Source: Providencia vermicola (lineage in GTDB: Bacteria; Pseudomonadota; Gammaproteobacteria; Enterobacterales; Enterobacteriaceae). Taken from it: a DNA stretch of 64,000 nt. Shown piece by piece: positions 1 through 9,183 of the stretch; the first letter of the stretch is position 1; every line of letters begins with the position of its first letter. The notes beneath the pieces were generated by a model. The model was not told where the DNA came from. It saw only the letters and a list, made by a program, of their open reading frames with translations, and did no database searches. The stretch covers positions 167,583 to 231,582 of the forward strand of contig NZ_JAGSPI010000004.1 of the NCBI RefSeq assembly GCF_020381325.1, read 5' to 3'. The translations under genes and the position numbers were made by a program.

Positions 1-1032
1 CTAGAAAATAAATTGATAACACGTTTCACTGATGTAAATCTGTTCTGGCTGTGAAATCGGGCTGTACTGCGCCCCCCACTCAGGGTGGTTTACCGCATCA
101 GGGGGAAATTGCGTTTCAAATGCGACGCCTGAATAGGGGGCATATTCCCCTGTCTTTCCTGCAACTGAGATTAAATAATTTCCTGTATACAGTTGCATTG
201 ATGGCATTGTCGTTAAAACATTCATTTGTACATCCCCGTTAGGAGAACGCAGTGATGCAACGGGTTGCCGAGCATTATTCAATGTGTCATCAAGAATAAA
301 TGTGTGGTCGTAACCTCGAGCCGCTTTTTGGTCTGCATCTTGTAAAAAGTCGCGGCCAATTGTTTTTACACAGCGAAAGTCAAAATGTGTATTAGCTACG
401 TTTTTCCATTCTCCCGTCGGAATACCGTCTAAATCAGTCGGTAGGTAATAGCCGCTCTGGATTTCTAGCTCATGGCCTAATACAGTTTCTCCCGCCCCTT
501 CCCCCGCAAGATTAAAATAGGTATGGTTTGTTAGGTTAACTGGGCCTGCCTGTGTTGTTTGGTGTTGATAACGAATAACCACTTGGTTTTCTTCCGTTAA
601 TTCATAACTCACCTCAACCTTTAGCTCCCCTGGAAAGCCTTGGTCGCCATCAGGTGAAATTAACGAAAAAGTGACTTGATGTGCATTTTGCTGGGAAATA
701 TTCCATATTCGATAACTGAAATTATCTTTTCCACCATGTAAGCAATGAGCACCTTGGTTATTTGTAACGTTGTACTGTATTCCATTAACTGAAAATTGTG
801 CATTTTCAATGCGGTTTGCCACTCTACCGACCGTTGCCCCTAAATATACCTCCTGCTCCTTTTGTTTGGTCATATTAGGGGAACCTAAAACAACATCACG
901 TTGCCCATTTACGAGGGGTAAAATGCAACTTAACCAGCTCGCACCTAGGTTTGTCAGGATAATAGTCATTCCTCGTCGATTAGTTAAAGTTACCACCGTG
1001 GGTTCAGATGAAACGGAGTCTCTCTCTTGCAT
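1..1032 (-). CDS. galM: Aldose 1-epimerase (galactose mutarotase), copy 1
   Basis: Interconverts the alpha and beta anomers of galactose, feeding alpha-galactose to GalK in the cytoplasmic Leloir pathway. The protein shows the mutarotase core: LHGG and SYRIW in the N-terminal half, LTNHTYFNLAG carrying the expected catalytic His, and VAFETQFPPDAVNHPEWG near the C-terminus carrying the catalytic Glu. I chose the ATG at 1032 (343 aa) because AAAGGA lies just upstream. The frame is open further to 1086, but that would overlap the galK end. The stop codon is the first three bases of the window, so the gene is complete. It is the last gene of galETKM, 20 bp after galK. A paralogue lies at 37746-38786. 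Confidence 0.95.
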   Translation of the reverse strand: MQERDSVSSEPTVVTLTNRRGMTIILTNLGASWLSCILPLVNGQRDVVLGSPNMTKQKEQEVYLGATVGRVANRIENAQFSVNGIQYNVTNNQGAHCLHGGKDNFSYRIWNISQQNAHQVTFSLISPDGDQGFPGELKVEVSYELTEENQVVIRYQHQTTQAGPVNLTNHTYFNLAGEGAGETVLGHELEIQSGYYLPTDLDGIPTGEWKNVANTHFDFRCVKTIGRDFLQDADQKAARGYDHTFILDDTLNNARQPVASLRSPNGDVQMNVLTTMPSMQLYTGNYLISVAGKTGEYAPYSGVAFETQFPPDAVNHPEWGAQYSPISQPEQIYISETCYQFIF

Positions 1033-1052
1033 AAACAATCCTTTGCCCTGAA

Positions 1053-2204
1053 TTATATAACGCCTGCACCTTGGCTTGGTTGGCACACATAAATATCCGC
1101 ATGTAAACCTGTTTTATTCGCATATTGCGCTTCAACCGCATCGATGACAGGCTGAACAAATTGCTGTTGCATTAGGGCTACCACACAGCCGCCAAAACCG
1201 CCCCCTGTCATGCGTACGCCACCTTGAGATCCTAAAACCGATTTTACAATATCTACTAACGTATCAATTTCTTTAACCGTAATTTCAAAATCATCACGCA
1301 TTGAAATATGGGATTGCGCCATTAATTGGCCTAGAAGTAATAAATCATTTTCTGTCAATGCTTTAGCTGATAACAATGTACGTTCATTTTCACTAATCAC
1401 ATGTTTTGCACGCTTAGCAACAAGGGGGGATAATTGGTGCTGCTTGAGCAAAAAGTCTTCATAGCTCACATCACGCAATGCTTTAACACCAAAGGTTTTC
1501 GCCGCTTCTTCACACTGTTGGCGACGCGTGTTGTACTCGCTGCCAACCAGCCCTCGTTGTTTATTTGAGTTGATTATCATCACAACCAAATCATCAGGGA
1601 TGGAAATAGGGAACAGTTCTAAGCTACGGCAATCAATCAATAAGGCGTGCCCTTCGTCCCCACACGCAGAAATAAGCTGGTCCATAATGCCGCAATTACA
1701 GCCGACAAATTGGTTTTCTGCCTGCTGACCATTAAGCGCAATCTCTTGTTGGCTAATATCTAATTGATACAAACTCTTAAGAGTCTGACCTATCACCACT
1801 TCTAATGAAGCCGAAGAGCTCAAACCTGCGCCTTGAGGGACGTTTCCACTAACTGCTATATCACAGCCATTAAATGAAAAACCGCGTTCTAATAAGAACT
1901 TAACTACGCCACGAATATAGTTCGCCCACATCTTTTCAGGTAAAAATGTAATTTCGTCGTCTAAGCTGAATTCATCACAGTCATTATCATAATCAGCAGC
2001 AACAACACGAATAATACGATCTCCACGTTTTGATGCCGCTGTCATGGTTTGGTAATCAATGGCACAAGGTAAAACAAAGCCGTCGTTATAATCGGTATGT
2101 TCACCAATTAAATTGACCCGCCCAGGCGCTTGAACATAGGTATCCGCCGGGTAACCAAATGTTTTTTCAAACGAACTAGCAACCGTCTGTTTTAGTAATT
2201 CCAT
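1053..2204 (-). CDS. galK: Galactokinase
   Basis: Phosphorylates alpha-D-galactose to galactose 1-phosphate with ATP. A GHMP-family kinase of 383 aa, close to the 382 aa of E. coli GalK. Visible motifs are the galactokinase signature [15 protein letters not shown] (about residues 28-42), the ATP loop [11 protein letters not shown] (about 123-133), and a C-terminal [13 protein letters not shown] motif. Third gene of the galETKM operon, 81 bp downstream of galT. A decayed copy of residues about 149-187 survives at 38852-38950 next to the second galM. Confidence 0.97.
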   Translation of the reverse strand: MELLKQTVASSFEKTFGYPADTYVQAPGRVNLIGEHTDYNDGFVLPCAIDYQTMTAASKRGDRIIRVVAADYDNDCDEFSLDDEITFLPEKMWANYIRGVVKFLLERGFSFNGCDIAVSGNVPQGAGLSSSASLEVVIGQTLKSLYQLDISQQEIALNGQQAENQFVGCNCGIMDQLISACGDEGHALLIDCRSLELFPISIPDDLVVMIINSNKQRGLVGSEYNTRRQQCEEAAKTFGVKALRDVSYEDFLLKQHQLSPLVAKRAKHVISENERTLLSAKALTENDLLLLGQLMAQSHISMRDDFEITVKEIDTLVDIVKSVLGSQGGVRMTGGGFGGCVVALMQQQFVQPVIDAVEAQYANKTGLHADIYVCQPSQGAGVI

Positions 2205-2285
2205 TATTGTATTCCTTAATCATAAAATAGATTTGCTCGGATAATAAAAACCAAACAAATATTAATTAGTGGCATTTTTGTAGGC

Positions 2286-3338
2286 TTAGCGCTGTTTATA
2301 ATGCTTATCACTGACATCTCTTAGACGTTGAGCCGCCTGCTCTGGCGTTAAGTCCCGTTGTGTTTCCGCCAGCATTTCATAACCCACCATAAATTTTTTT
2401 ACGGTAGCGGAACGTAGCAATGGCGGATAAAACAGCGCATGTAATTGCCAATGTTCAATGTTTTTAGGTTCTTTGAAATAAGGGGCGAAGTGCCATCCCA
2501 TTGAATAAGGAAAGGAACATTCGAATAAGTTATCGTAGCGGCTAGTCAGTTTTTTTAGTGCAACACTCAAGTCCAAACGAATGGTTTCACTCATTTCATC
2601 CATGCGTTTAATATGTTGTTTCGGCAACAACAACGTTTCAAATGGCCAAGCTGCCCAATATGGCACCAGTGCGACCCAATGCTCAGTCTCCACCACAATG
2701 CGAGAGCCATCCTGTCGCTCTGCGTTAACATAATCCATCAGTAAGTTAGTACCATTGCGTTGATAATATTCAGATAAAAAATGGTTTTTACGCTCAATTT
2801 CATTAGGCAAAAAATCACTCGCCCAAATTTGCCCATGGGGATGTGGCTGTGAGCACCCCATAATTTCACCTTTATTTTCAAATACCTGAACCCATGTATA
2901 ACGCTCGCTTAGTTCACTAATCTGCTGCTGCCAAGTGTCTATCACGCTGCCAATTTCAGACAATGAAAGTTCAGGTAAGGTTTTACTGTGATCTGGCGAA
3001 AAACAGATCACCCGGCTAACGCCGCTCACTGATTGAGCTTGAAATAATTCAGACTGGTTTTTCGGTTGCGCACAGGCATCTGCCAATAAAGCACCATGGT
3101 CATTTTGAAAAACATACGTCCCTTGATAGTTAGGGTTCACTTCCCCTGAAACCCGTGTATTGGTTGGGCAAAGAAAGCAATCTGCATCATAATGGGGTAG
3201 GTTTTCTACCGCAGGCTTTTCATCTCTACCACTCCAAGGGCGTTTGGCTCTGTGAGGGGAAACTAACACCCATTGCCCAGTTAGTGGGTTATAACGGCGA
3301 TGAGGGCAGTCAGAGGGGTTAAATTGCATTGTTTTCAT
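2286..3338 (-). CDS. galT: Galactose-1-phosphate uridylyltransferase
   Basis: Transfers UMP from UDP-glucose to galactose 1-phosphate, making UDP-galactose and glucose 1-phosphate. The 350-aa protein has the HIT-superfamily active site HPHGQIW, with the nucleophilic His at residue 168 (H166 in E. coli). It also has the paired cysteines CFLC at 54 and 57 that match the Zn ligands of the E. coli enzyme. The gene starts 12 bp after galE and precedes galK, the standard enterobacterial order, so it is surely co-transcribed with them. Confidence 0.97.
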   Translation of the reverse strand: MKTMQFNPSDCPHRRYNPLTGQWVLVSPHRAKRPWSGRDEKPAVENLPHYDADCFLCPTNTRVSGEVNPNYQGTYVFQNDHGALLADACAQPKNQSELFQAQSVSGVSRVICFSPDHSKTLPELSLSEIGSVIDTWQQQISELSERYTWVQVFENKGEIMGCSQPHPHGQIWASDFLPNEIERKNHFLSEYYQRNGTNLLMDYVNAERQDGSRIVVETEHWVALVPYWAAWPFETLLLPKQHIKRMDEMSETIRLDLSVALKKLTSRYDNLFECSFPYSMGWHFAPYFKEPKNIEHWQLHALFYPPLLRSATVKKFMVGYEMLAETQRDLTPEQAAQRLRDVSDKHYKQR

Positions 3339-3350
3339 CCAATTACTCTC

Positions 3351-4376
3351 CTATACACCATAACCATCGGGATTATTTGATTGCCAACGCCAGCTATCTA
3401 CCGCCATATCATCAATGGTACGGCACGTTTTCCAACCAAGTTCGCGATACGCTTTTTCAGGGGTTGACCAATATTCGGCAATATCCCCCGCACGACGTGG
3501 TTCAAACACATAAGGAATGGGTTTTCCTACAGCTTTTTCAAAAGCCTGCAATACTTGCAGCACACTGACACCGTAGCCCGATCCTAAATTATAGGTGTGC
3601 AGCCCCGCTTTATGACCGACACCCTGTAATGCAGCGACATGCCCATCCGCCAAATCCATCACATGGATATAATCACGAACCCCTGTTCCATCAATGGTTG
3701 GGTAATCGTTTCCATAAATAGCCAGTTTTTCCCTTTTTCCAACAGCGACCTGTGTAATATAAGGTGTTAAGTTATTTGGGATACCTTGAGGGTCTTCACC
3801 AAGTAATCCTGAAGAATGTGCGCCAACGGGGTTAAAATAGCGCAAAATCGAAATTGACCAAGCGTTGTCAGCTTGGTAGAGATCCCCAAGACAGCGTTCA
3901 ACCATATATTTACTCGTACCGTAAGGACTCTGGGTATTTCCTGTCGGAAAATCCTCAGTAATGGGGAGTGAATGAGGCTGGCCATATACCGTTGCTGAAG
4001 AACTGAAGATCAAACGCTTGACGCTCGCTTTTTGCATACAGCGCACTAAAACTAGGGTTCCATTAAGATTAACATCATAATATTTAATTGGTTTTTCGAC
4101 TGACTCACCGACCGCTTTCAACCCTGCAAAGTGGATCACCGAATAAAATTGATGCTTGGCAAAGATAGCATTGAGTGCTTGCTCGTTACGAACATCACAT
4201 TGGTAAAATACAGGGCGACTACCCGTTAATTTTTCAATACGGTTAAGGACTTCCTGCTTTGCGTTATATAGATTATCCACAATAACAGGTGAAAAACCTG
4301 CTTTTATTAGTTGAATACAAGTATGGCTACCGATATACCCCAACCCACCTGTGACTAACACTTCAGTCAGTTGCAT
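3351..4376 (-). CDS. galE: UDP-glucose 4-epimerase
   Basis: Interconverts UDP-galactose and UDP-glucose using bound NAD, closing the Leloir pathway and supplying UDP-galactose for surface polysaccharides. A short-chain dehydrogenase fold of 341 aa with the Rossmann motif GGLGYIGSH (10-18) and the catalytic pair Tyr152/Lys156 in YGTSK. E. coli GalE has 338 aa. First gene of galETKM; a perfect GalR/GalS-type operator lies about 95 bp upstream of the start codon. Confidence 0.97.
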   Translation of the reverse strand: MQLTEVLVTGGLGYIGSHTCIQLIKAGFSPVIVDNLYNAKQEVLNRIEKLTGSRPVFYQCDVRNEQALNAIFAKHQFYSVIHFAGLKAVGESVEKPIKYYDVNLNGTLVLVRCMQKASVKRLIFSSSATVYGQPHSLPITEDFPTGNTQSPYGTSKYMVERCLGDLYQADNAWSISILRYFNPVGAHSSGLLGEDPQGIPNNLTPYITQVAVGKREKLAIYGNDYPTIDGTGVRDYIHVMDLADGHVAALQGVGHKAGLHTYNLGSGYGVSVLQVLQAFEKAVGKPIPYVFEPRRAGDIAEYWSTPEKAYRELGWKTCRTIDDMAVDSWRWQSNNPDGYGV

Positions 4377-4471
4377 TTTTCACCTCTACACGTTTTTTAA
4401 TCTTTAAACTTGCCATTACTGCGGAGTATACCAATGAGTCACTGCCCGCTTCTGTGATCAATCTCGACTTA

Positions 4472-4487
4472 GTGTAAACGTTTACAC
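4472..4487. promoter_or_regulatory. GalR/GalS operator of the gal operon
   Basis: GTGTAAACGTTTACAC is a perfect 16-bp palindrome and fits the GalR/GalS consensus GTGKAANCGNTTNCAC exactly. Only one copy is seen upstream of galE. It lies about 40 bp upstream of a TATACT -10-like element on the minus strand, a position like the external operator of E. coli gal. Regulation by galactose is inferred from the match. Confidence 0.85.
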
Positions 4488-4760
4488 AAAAAATATAAAG
4501 GCTACCTGAAAATAACCAAAAAATAAGCGTGAAGGAAAACCACACTATTTATTTAGCTAATGAGGGCATTCTCTCGTTTGGATTGTGTCGCTAGTAGGAA
4601 CACACCGAGAAATTTAAAAGTCATTAAAATTCAACTAATTATAATAAATATTGAAAATATAAATATAAAAAACTGATTAATTAAGTGATCCAATTAACAC
4701 TGCGGCAACAATTCATTTACTTCACCAGCTATTTAATCTAATTATATCTTTACTCGATAT

Positions 4761-4775
4761 AGGAACACTGTTCCT
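4761..4775. promoter_or_regulatory. Palindromic candidate operator for the adjacent IclR-family regulator
   Basis: AGGAACA-C-TGTTCCT is a perfect 7-1-7 palindrome 63 bp upstream of the IclR start codon. A third half-site, AGGAACG, follows at 4781-4787. IclR-family proteins commonly bind short palindromes in their own promoters, so this is the best candidate for autoregulation. The assignment rests on position and symmetry only. Confidence 0.5.
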
Positions 4776-4838
4776 CAAAAAGGAACGGCAGAGATAACAA
4801 TAAAATCGCATTCTCACGTTAACACATAGGGGAAATTT

Positions 4839-5552
4839 ATGAATAATCGACTACAATCTGCGGGTTTTGTCCTCGCTCTGCTTGATTATTTCTCAATTAG
4901 CAAACCAGTATGGGGAGTGCGAGAACTCGCACGTCATATTGATAAGAGCCCTTCTGTTGTCCAACGTGGCTTTAATATTTTAGAAGAACAAGGCTTTCTG
5001 CAAAAAAATAAAAATAAAGAGTATTTATTAGGTTTACGCTGTATTGAAATTGGTCACCTTGCAAATAATACACGGCAATTTTCACAATTAGCAAATGACT
5101 ACTTACGTCCCCTTGCGGATAAAACCCATGAGACTATTTTTATCTATCGTCGTTATAATGACATTGCTATTTGCAATTTTATTTTAGAAAGTGAGCACCT
5201 TATTCGTTTTACTTCAAAAGAAGGTGAAGCATTATCATTGCATGAAGCACCTTTTACCCAAATTATTCTCAGCTCGATGGATATCTCCTATATTGATGAG
5301 TATCTCCAAAAACACGCTTTACAAGATAACGAACCATTAAAAAAACAATTAAAGCTGTATTCTGATGAAGGCTACGCTTATTCCAAAGAGGCTTACTTAG
5401 TGGGAACTCAAGGGTTATCCGTCCCTATTTTTTCATTCGAAAAAGGTGTGTTAGGTTCGCTCTGTATTGCTGCATCAAGCCAAAGTAAAAATTTAACTGA
5501 ATATTACCCATTATTAAAATCTACAGCCAGTAAGTTATCCGCCATATTTTAA
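4839..5552 (+). CDS. IclR-family transcriptional regulator
   Basis: A 237-aa protein with the IclR layout: an N-terminal winged helix-turn-helix (about residues 8-70; WGVRELARHIDKSPSVVQRGFNILEEQGFL is visible in pieces) followed by an effector-binding domain with the family-typical C-terminal stretch containing GLSVPIF and GSLCIAA. It lies 56 bp before the OPT-like transporter gene and is in the same direction. It therefore probably controls the downstream four-gene catabolic operon and itself through the palindrome at 4761-4775. The effector is unknown, likely the transported compound or a breakdown product. No symbol is justified. Confidence 0.85.
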   Translation: MNNRLQSAGFVLALLDYFSISKPVWGVRELARHIDKSPSVVQRGFNILEEQGFLQKNKNKEYLLGLRCIEIGHLANNTRQFSQLANDYLRPLADKTHETIFIYRRYNDIAICNFILESEHLIRFTSKEGEALSLHEAPFTQIILSSMDISYIDEYLQKHALQDNEPLKKQLKLYSDEGYAYSKEAYLVGTQGLSVPIFSFEKGVLGSLCIAASSQSKNLTEYYPLLKSTASKLSAIF

Positions 5553-5608
5553 ATATGGAAATATAAATTATAAAAACTAAATAATAATTAATTAAAATAG
5601 GTAACTCT

Positions 5609-7237
5609 ATGAATCTATCTCATGATAAAAATGATACTGAGGTACGTGTATCTATTTTCTCACCATCAATATTAATTGCTATTATTATATTATCTTTTGT
5701 GGGTGCCATTATTGGTATTCAAATTATTGTCACCCTCGGAATATCTGCAAATACATCCATTATAGGTGCCGTGTTAGCTATTTTATTATCTCGGTTACCT
5801 ATTGGTATATTTGCCTCATTTAAGTTTATTGATGCACAAAATTTAATTCAAACCAGTATTTCTGCTGCCACCTTCGCTGCCGCTAATGGCCTGATGGTTG
5901 CTATCGGTGTACCTTGGGTACTCGGCCTTCCAGAACTGATTTACCCTATGATGGCAGGGGCTTTTTTCGCCATTATTATTGATGGCACAATGTTATACGG
6001 TCTATTTAATACTAAAGCTTACCCAGCAAGTGCATCATGGCCAGCGGGTGTTGCTACGGCAGAAACGCTATGGGCAGGAAATAAAGGTGGAAAACGTTTA
6101 GGCGCATTACTTGCTGGATTTACTGCGGGTGCAGTTGGTGCGGGATTCGGCATCCCGATGGCATCTGCGGGAATTGCCCTAATTGGCAGTATTTTTGCCT
6201 TATTCATGTTTGCTATTGGTTTACTCATCCGTGGGTTTTCTGAGTCAGGCTTAATTACTTATAATTTATATGAAAACTATGTCCCTCATGGGGTCATGAT
6301 TGGTGCCGGCATTGTCGCCTTAATTCAAATTGGTGCGATTGTTTTTCGTCAGAAAAAAAATGATGACCCAATACAAGAAGAAAGCGAAGAACTCGCTCAA
6401 AGTAGCCGCCGCATTAAGTCAACATTAATGAAAGGTGCCATCTTTTATTTCTTAACAGCGTTAGCACTAACATTCATTAGCCAAATATTTGTCACCATGA
6501 CATTACCGCAGTTAATCGGCTTTCTGATTTTTGCAACGCTAGCTGCCTTAATTCAAGAAATGATTGTCGGCATGGCCGCTATGCACTCAGGCTGGTTTCC
6601 CGCCACCGCCGCAGCACTTATATCATTAATGATTGGTATTTTACTAGGATTTCCGCCAGAGGCGCTTGCGGTACTTGTCGGTTTTTGTGTTGCAACAGGC
6701 CCCGCCTTTGCCGATATGGGGTTCGACCTAAAAACGGGTTTTATGATCCGAGGTTATGGCAAAAACCAAAGTGTGGAACGTTTTGGCCGTAAACAACAGT
6801 ACTTTGCTTCCATTATTGGTTTTACCTGTGCATTGGTTGTTGTTGCGCTCACTTACGATTTTTATTTTCAACAAGACAAAATTGTCCCTGCCTCTCGTTT
6901 ATATGCCGCCACCATCCAAGCAGGAAGCTCATCTGATGTCGCTATGATGCTACTACTGTGGGCTATTCCAGGCGCAGTGATCCAATTAATTGGAGGAGCA
7001 AAACACCAAATTGGCGTTCTTTTTTCCACAGGTTTGATGATCAATTACCCCATCGCAGGCTGGACAGTCCTTGTCGCTTTAGCGGTACGGATAATCATTG
7101 AACGCTTCTTCCATGTCAGCTCCGACAAAATATCGACCTTTGCAGGCGGTTTGATTGCAGGCGATGCACTGTATTCAACAGCGAAAGCCTTCTTACCCAC
7201 CATAAAAGCCAAACTGCTTGCTTTATGGACTCGCTAA
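5609..7237 (+). CDS. OPT-family-like transporter (oligopeptide/metal-chelate type)
   Basis: A 542-aa integral inner-membrane protein with roughly 12 or more hydrophobic segments. The stretch AYPASASWPAGVATAE (about residues 136-151) resembles the OPT/YSL signature, in which a pre-membrane Trp-Pro-x-Gly precedes Ala-rich residues. OPT transporters import small peptides, peptide derivatives or metal chelates with protons; the substrate here is not deducible from sequence. Immediately downstream are a PLP enzyme, a peptidase E homologue and a DUF1177 protein, so the cargo is probably a small amide- or peptide-like compound degraded in the cytoplasm. A hydrophilic loop rich in Glu and Arg (about 248-272) splits the protein into two halves. 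Confidence 0.75.
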   Translation: MNLSHDKNDTEVRVSIFSPSILIAIIILSFVGAIIGIQIIVTLGISANTSIIGAVLAILLSRLPIGIFASFKFIDAQNLIQTSISAATFAAANGLMVAIGVPWVLGLPELIYPMMAGAFFAIIIDGTMLYGLFNTKAYPASASWPAGVATAETLWAGNKGGKRLGALLAGFTAGAVGAGFGIPMASAGIALIGSIFALFMFAIGLLIRGFSESGLITYNLYENYVPHGVMIGAGIVALIQIGAIVFRQKKNDDPIQEESEELAQSSRRIKSTLMKGAIFYFLTALALTFISQIFVTMTLPQLIGFLIFATLAALIQEMIVGMAAMHSGWFPATAAALISLMIGILLGFPPEALAVLVGFCVATGPAFADMGFDLKTGFMIRGYGKNQSVERFGRKQQYFASIIGFTCALVVVALTYDFYFQQDKIVPASRLYAATIQAGSSSDVAMMLLLWAIPGAVIQLIGGAKHQIGVLFSTGLMINYPIAGWTVLVALAVRIIIERFFHVSSDKISTFAGGLIAGDALYSTAKAFLPTIKAKLLALWTR

Positions 7238-7258
7238 TTTGATGAGAGGAAATAAGTA

Positions 7259-8461
7259 ATGACGAACAAATGGTCTCACGTCGCAAACGATACTTTGGTT
7301 TCACAACATTTTGCATATTTTGACACTGGAGCAGCGGCACCCCCGCCAAAACAGGTCATTGATGCTGTAAAAAATTACCTTGATAAAACCGCAGAGCTAG
7401 GTATCTATCTACCCAGTTTTCGAAAAGAAACATACCAACAAGTTGAAACCTGTCGCCAGAAAATGGCGGCCTTTATTGGTGCCAAAGAAAGCGAAATTGC
7501 CTTTACCAAAAATGGGACTGAATCCATCAGTTTAATTGCCCGAGGGATCACATGGCAAGCTGGAGATGAGGTGATCATCCCAGATACTGAAATGCTCAGC
7601 AATATCGCTATTTGGCAATTATTGGCTGATGAAAAAGGCATAAAGGTTGTTACTATTCAGGCAGATAGCCTAGGTGTTATCGACCCGATATCAGTCAAAA
7701 AAGCCATTACACACAAAACCAAACTTCTAAGCTTTGTTGCGCTTTCAAATATCACAGGTGTTATGCAGCCTGTTAAAGCCATTTGTGAAATCGCAAAACA
7801 GCACAATGTACTCAGCCACGTCAGTGCATCTCAAGCACTGGGTATGTATCAGGTGAATATTAATGATTGGCAATGTGATTTTATGTCCTCTTGCGGGCGA
7901 AAAGGGTTAAGAGCCATCGAAGGCAGTGGCATTCTTTTTATTAAAGAAGATAAAATCCCATCGATGATTCCGATGTTAGCAGGGTGGTGGAATAGCAGTA
8001 TTGACAGCAAAACAGGTCGTGTTGTTCTTCCTACAACCGCCAAACGGTTCGAAGCTGGCTGCCCTAATATACCTGCCATTATCAGTTTAGATACCGCGTT
8101 AGATTATGCAAACCAGTTAGGTATTTCGCAGATAGAGGCACGAAATCGTGAATTAACCGCCTATGCGATGCAGCAACTCGCCTTATTACCAGACATTGAA
8201 ATTTACGGCCCTGATAATAGCCACCAGCGAATAGGTATTATTCCATTTAATATTCGCGAGATTCACTCTGATTTATTAATGCAGAAATTAGAAACCAAAA
8301 ATATCATCATTGAGTCAGGCCATTTTATGGCAACCGCTATTTTAAAATTTTATCGCATAGAAAAAATGGCTCGCATCTCCCTGCATTATTTTAATAACGA
8401 AAATGAAATTGACAGATTAATAACCGCGCTTCAAGAAATAATTAAGGAATATAAAAAATGA
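7259..8461 (+). CDS. Class V aminotransferase-fold PLP-dependent enzyme
   Basis: A 400-aa PLP enzyme of the NifS/selenocysteine-lyase/isopenicillin-epimerase type. The Schiff-base lysine is Lys215 in SCGRKGLRAIEGSGILF, matching the GRKWLRGPRGTG form seen in epimerase and lyase subfamilies. At the position where class V enzymes usually have Asp in a VDGAQ motif, this protein reads HVSASQALG, so the pyridine-nitrogen Asp appears replaced by Ser189. That would alter chemistry or activity. The gene starts 21 bp after the transporter and overlaps the next start codon by four bases (ATGA). Substrate unknown; C-S or C-N lyase, epimerase or transaminase activities are all possible. Confidence 0.8.
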   Translation: MTNKWSHVANDTLVSQHFAYFDTGAAAPPPKQVIDAVKNYLDKTAELGIYLPSFRKETYQQVETCRQKMAAFIGAKESEIAFTKNGTESISLIARGITWQAGDEVIIPDTEMLSNIAIWQLLADEKGIKVVTIQADSLGVIDPISVKKAITHKTKLLSFVALSNITGVMQPVKAICEIAKQHNVLSHVSASQALGMYQVNINDWQCDFMSSCGRKGLRAIEGSGILFIKEDKIPSMIPMLAGWWNSSIDSKTGRVVLPTTAKRFEAGCPNIPAIISLDTALDYANQLGISQIEARNRELTAYAMQQLALLPDIEIYGPDNSHQRIGIIPFNIREIHSDLLMQKLETKNIIIESGHFMATAILKFYRIEKMARISLHYFNNENEIDRLITALQEIIKEYKK

Positions 8462-9183
8462 CAAAGGCACTATTAATGAGCAGTTCACGTATGGGAAATA
8501 TGAATTATTTAGAACATGCAGATGAACAAATTCACCGTTTATTACAACATAAAGAACAAGAAATTTTATTTATCCCTTACGCTGCGGTGACATTTAGCTT
8601 TGATGATTTTGAAGCTATTGTTCAACCTGTCTTTAACGCTTTAGGGTATAATTTAAAATCAATTCATCGTTTTAATGACCCAGTTTCAGCTGTTAAACAT
8701 GCACAAGCCATTGCTATTGGGGGTGGAAATACATTTGCACTTCTAAAGCGCTTATACGATGCCAAAATTGTTGAGCTAATTTCACAACGCGTCAAACACG
8801 AAGCAATACCTTATATGGGATGGAGCGCAGGGAGTAATGTCGCAACGCCAAGTATACGAACAACCAATGACATGCCGATTGTTCAGCCCCCGTCTTTTCA
8901 TGCCCTGAATATCGCCCCTTTTCAAATCAATCCGCATTTTATTTCTGGCAAACCTGTCGGCCATAATGGTGAAAGCCGCGAAGAGCGCTTAAATGAATTT
9001 TTAACGATTAATCCGAGTGAAGAATTAATTGCCTTATATGAAGGTACAGCCCTATTCATTGAAAATGAACAAGGTACTATTTTAGGTGACCAGAATGCAC
9101 TTTGGTTGAAAGGGCCAAATGAGATTGAAGAGATTTCGGCAAATCATCCATTTCGCTTAGATATGATTAAAGGAGCCAACTAA
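8458..9183 (+). CDS. Peptidase E-like (family S51) hydrolase
   Basis: A 241-aa cytoplasmic protein clearly related to dipeptidase E, which cleaves N-terminal aspartyl dipeptides. The nucleophile motif GWSAGSN gives Ser123, IRTTNDMP gives Asp138 and INPHF gives His160, each offset by three from the Salmonella PepE triad (S120, D135, H157). The class I glutamine-amidotransferase-like fold is supported by IAIGGGNTF. The start overlaps the preceding stop (ATGA) and the stop overlaps the next start (TAATG), indicating translational coupling. In this operon it probably handles a specific amide or dipeptide rather than general turnover. I avoid the symbol pepE because this is likely a specialised paralogue. 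Confidence 0.85.
   Translation: MTKALLMSSSRMGNMNYLEHADEQIHRLLQHKEQEILFIPYAAVTFSFDDFEAIVQPVFNALGYNLKSIHRFNDPVSAVKHAQAIAIGGGNTFALLKRLYDAKIVELISQRVKHEAIPYMGWSAGSNVATPSIRTTNDMPIVQPPSFHALNIAPFQINPHFISGKPVGHNGESREERLNEFLTINPSEELIALYEGTALFIENEQGTILGDQNALWLKGPNEIEEISANHPFRLDMIKGAN

Larger units (their letters stand above)
4377..4838. other. Divergent regulatory region between galE and the IclR gene
   Basis: A 462-bp AT-rich intergenic region serving two outward-facing transcription units. It contains the GalR/GalS operator (4472-4487), a TATACT -10-like hexamer for galE on the minus strand (4425-4430) and a TGTGATC half-site resembling half a CRP box near 4454. Near the IclR gene is a 15-bp palindrome (4761-4775). 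No convincing gene is present. Confidence 0.6.

Noticed and set aside
4363..4545. A 60-residue minus-strand frame over the galE promoter
   Set aside because: It overlaps the galE start and the GalR operator, has no ribosome-binding site and looks like promoter sequence.
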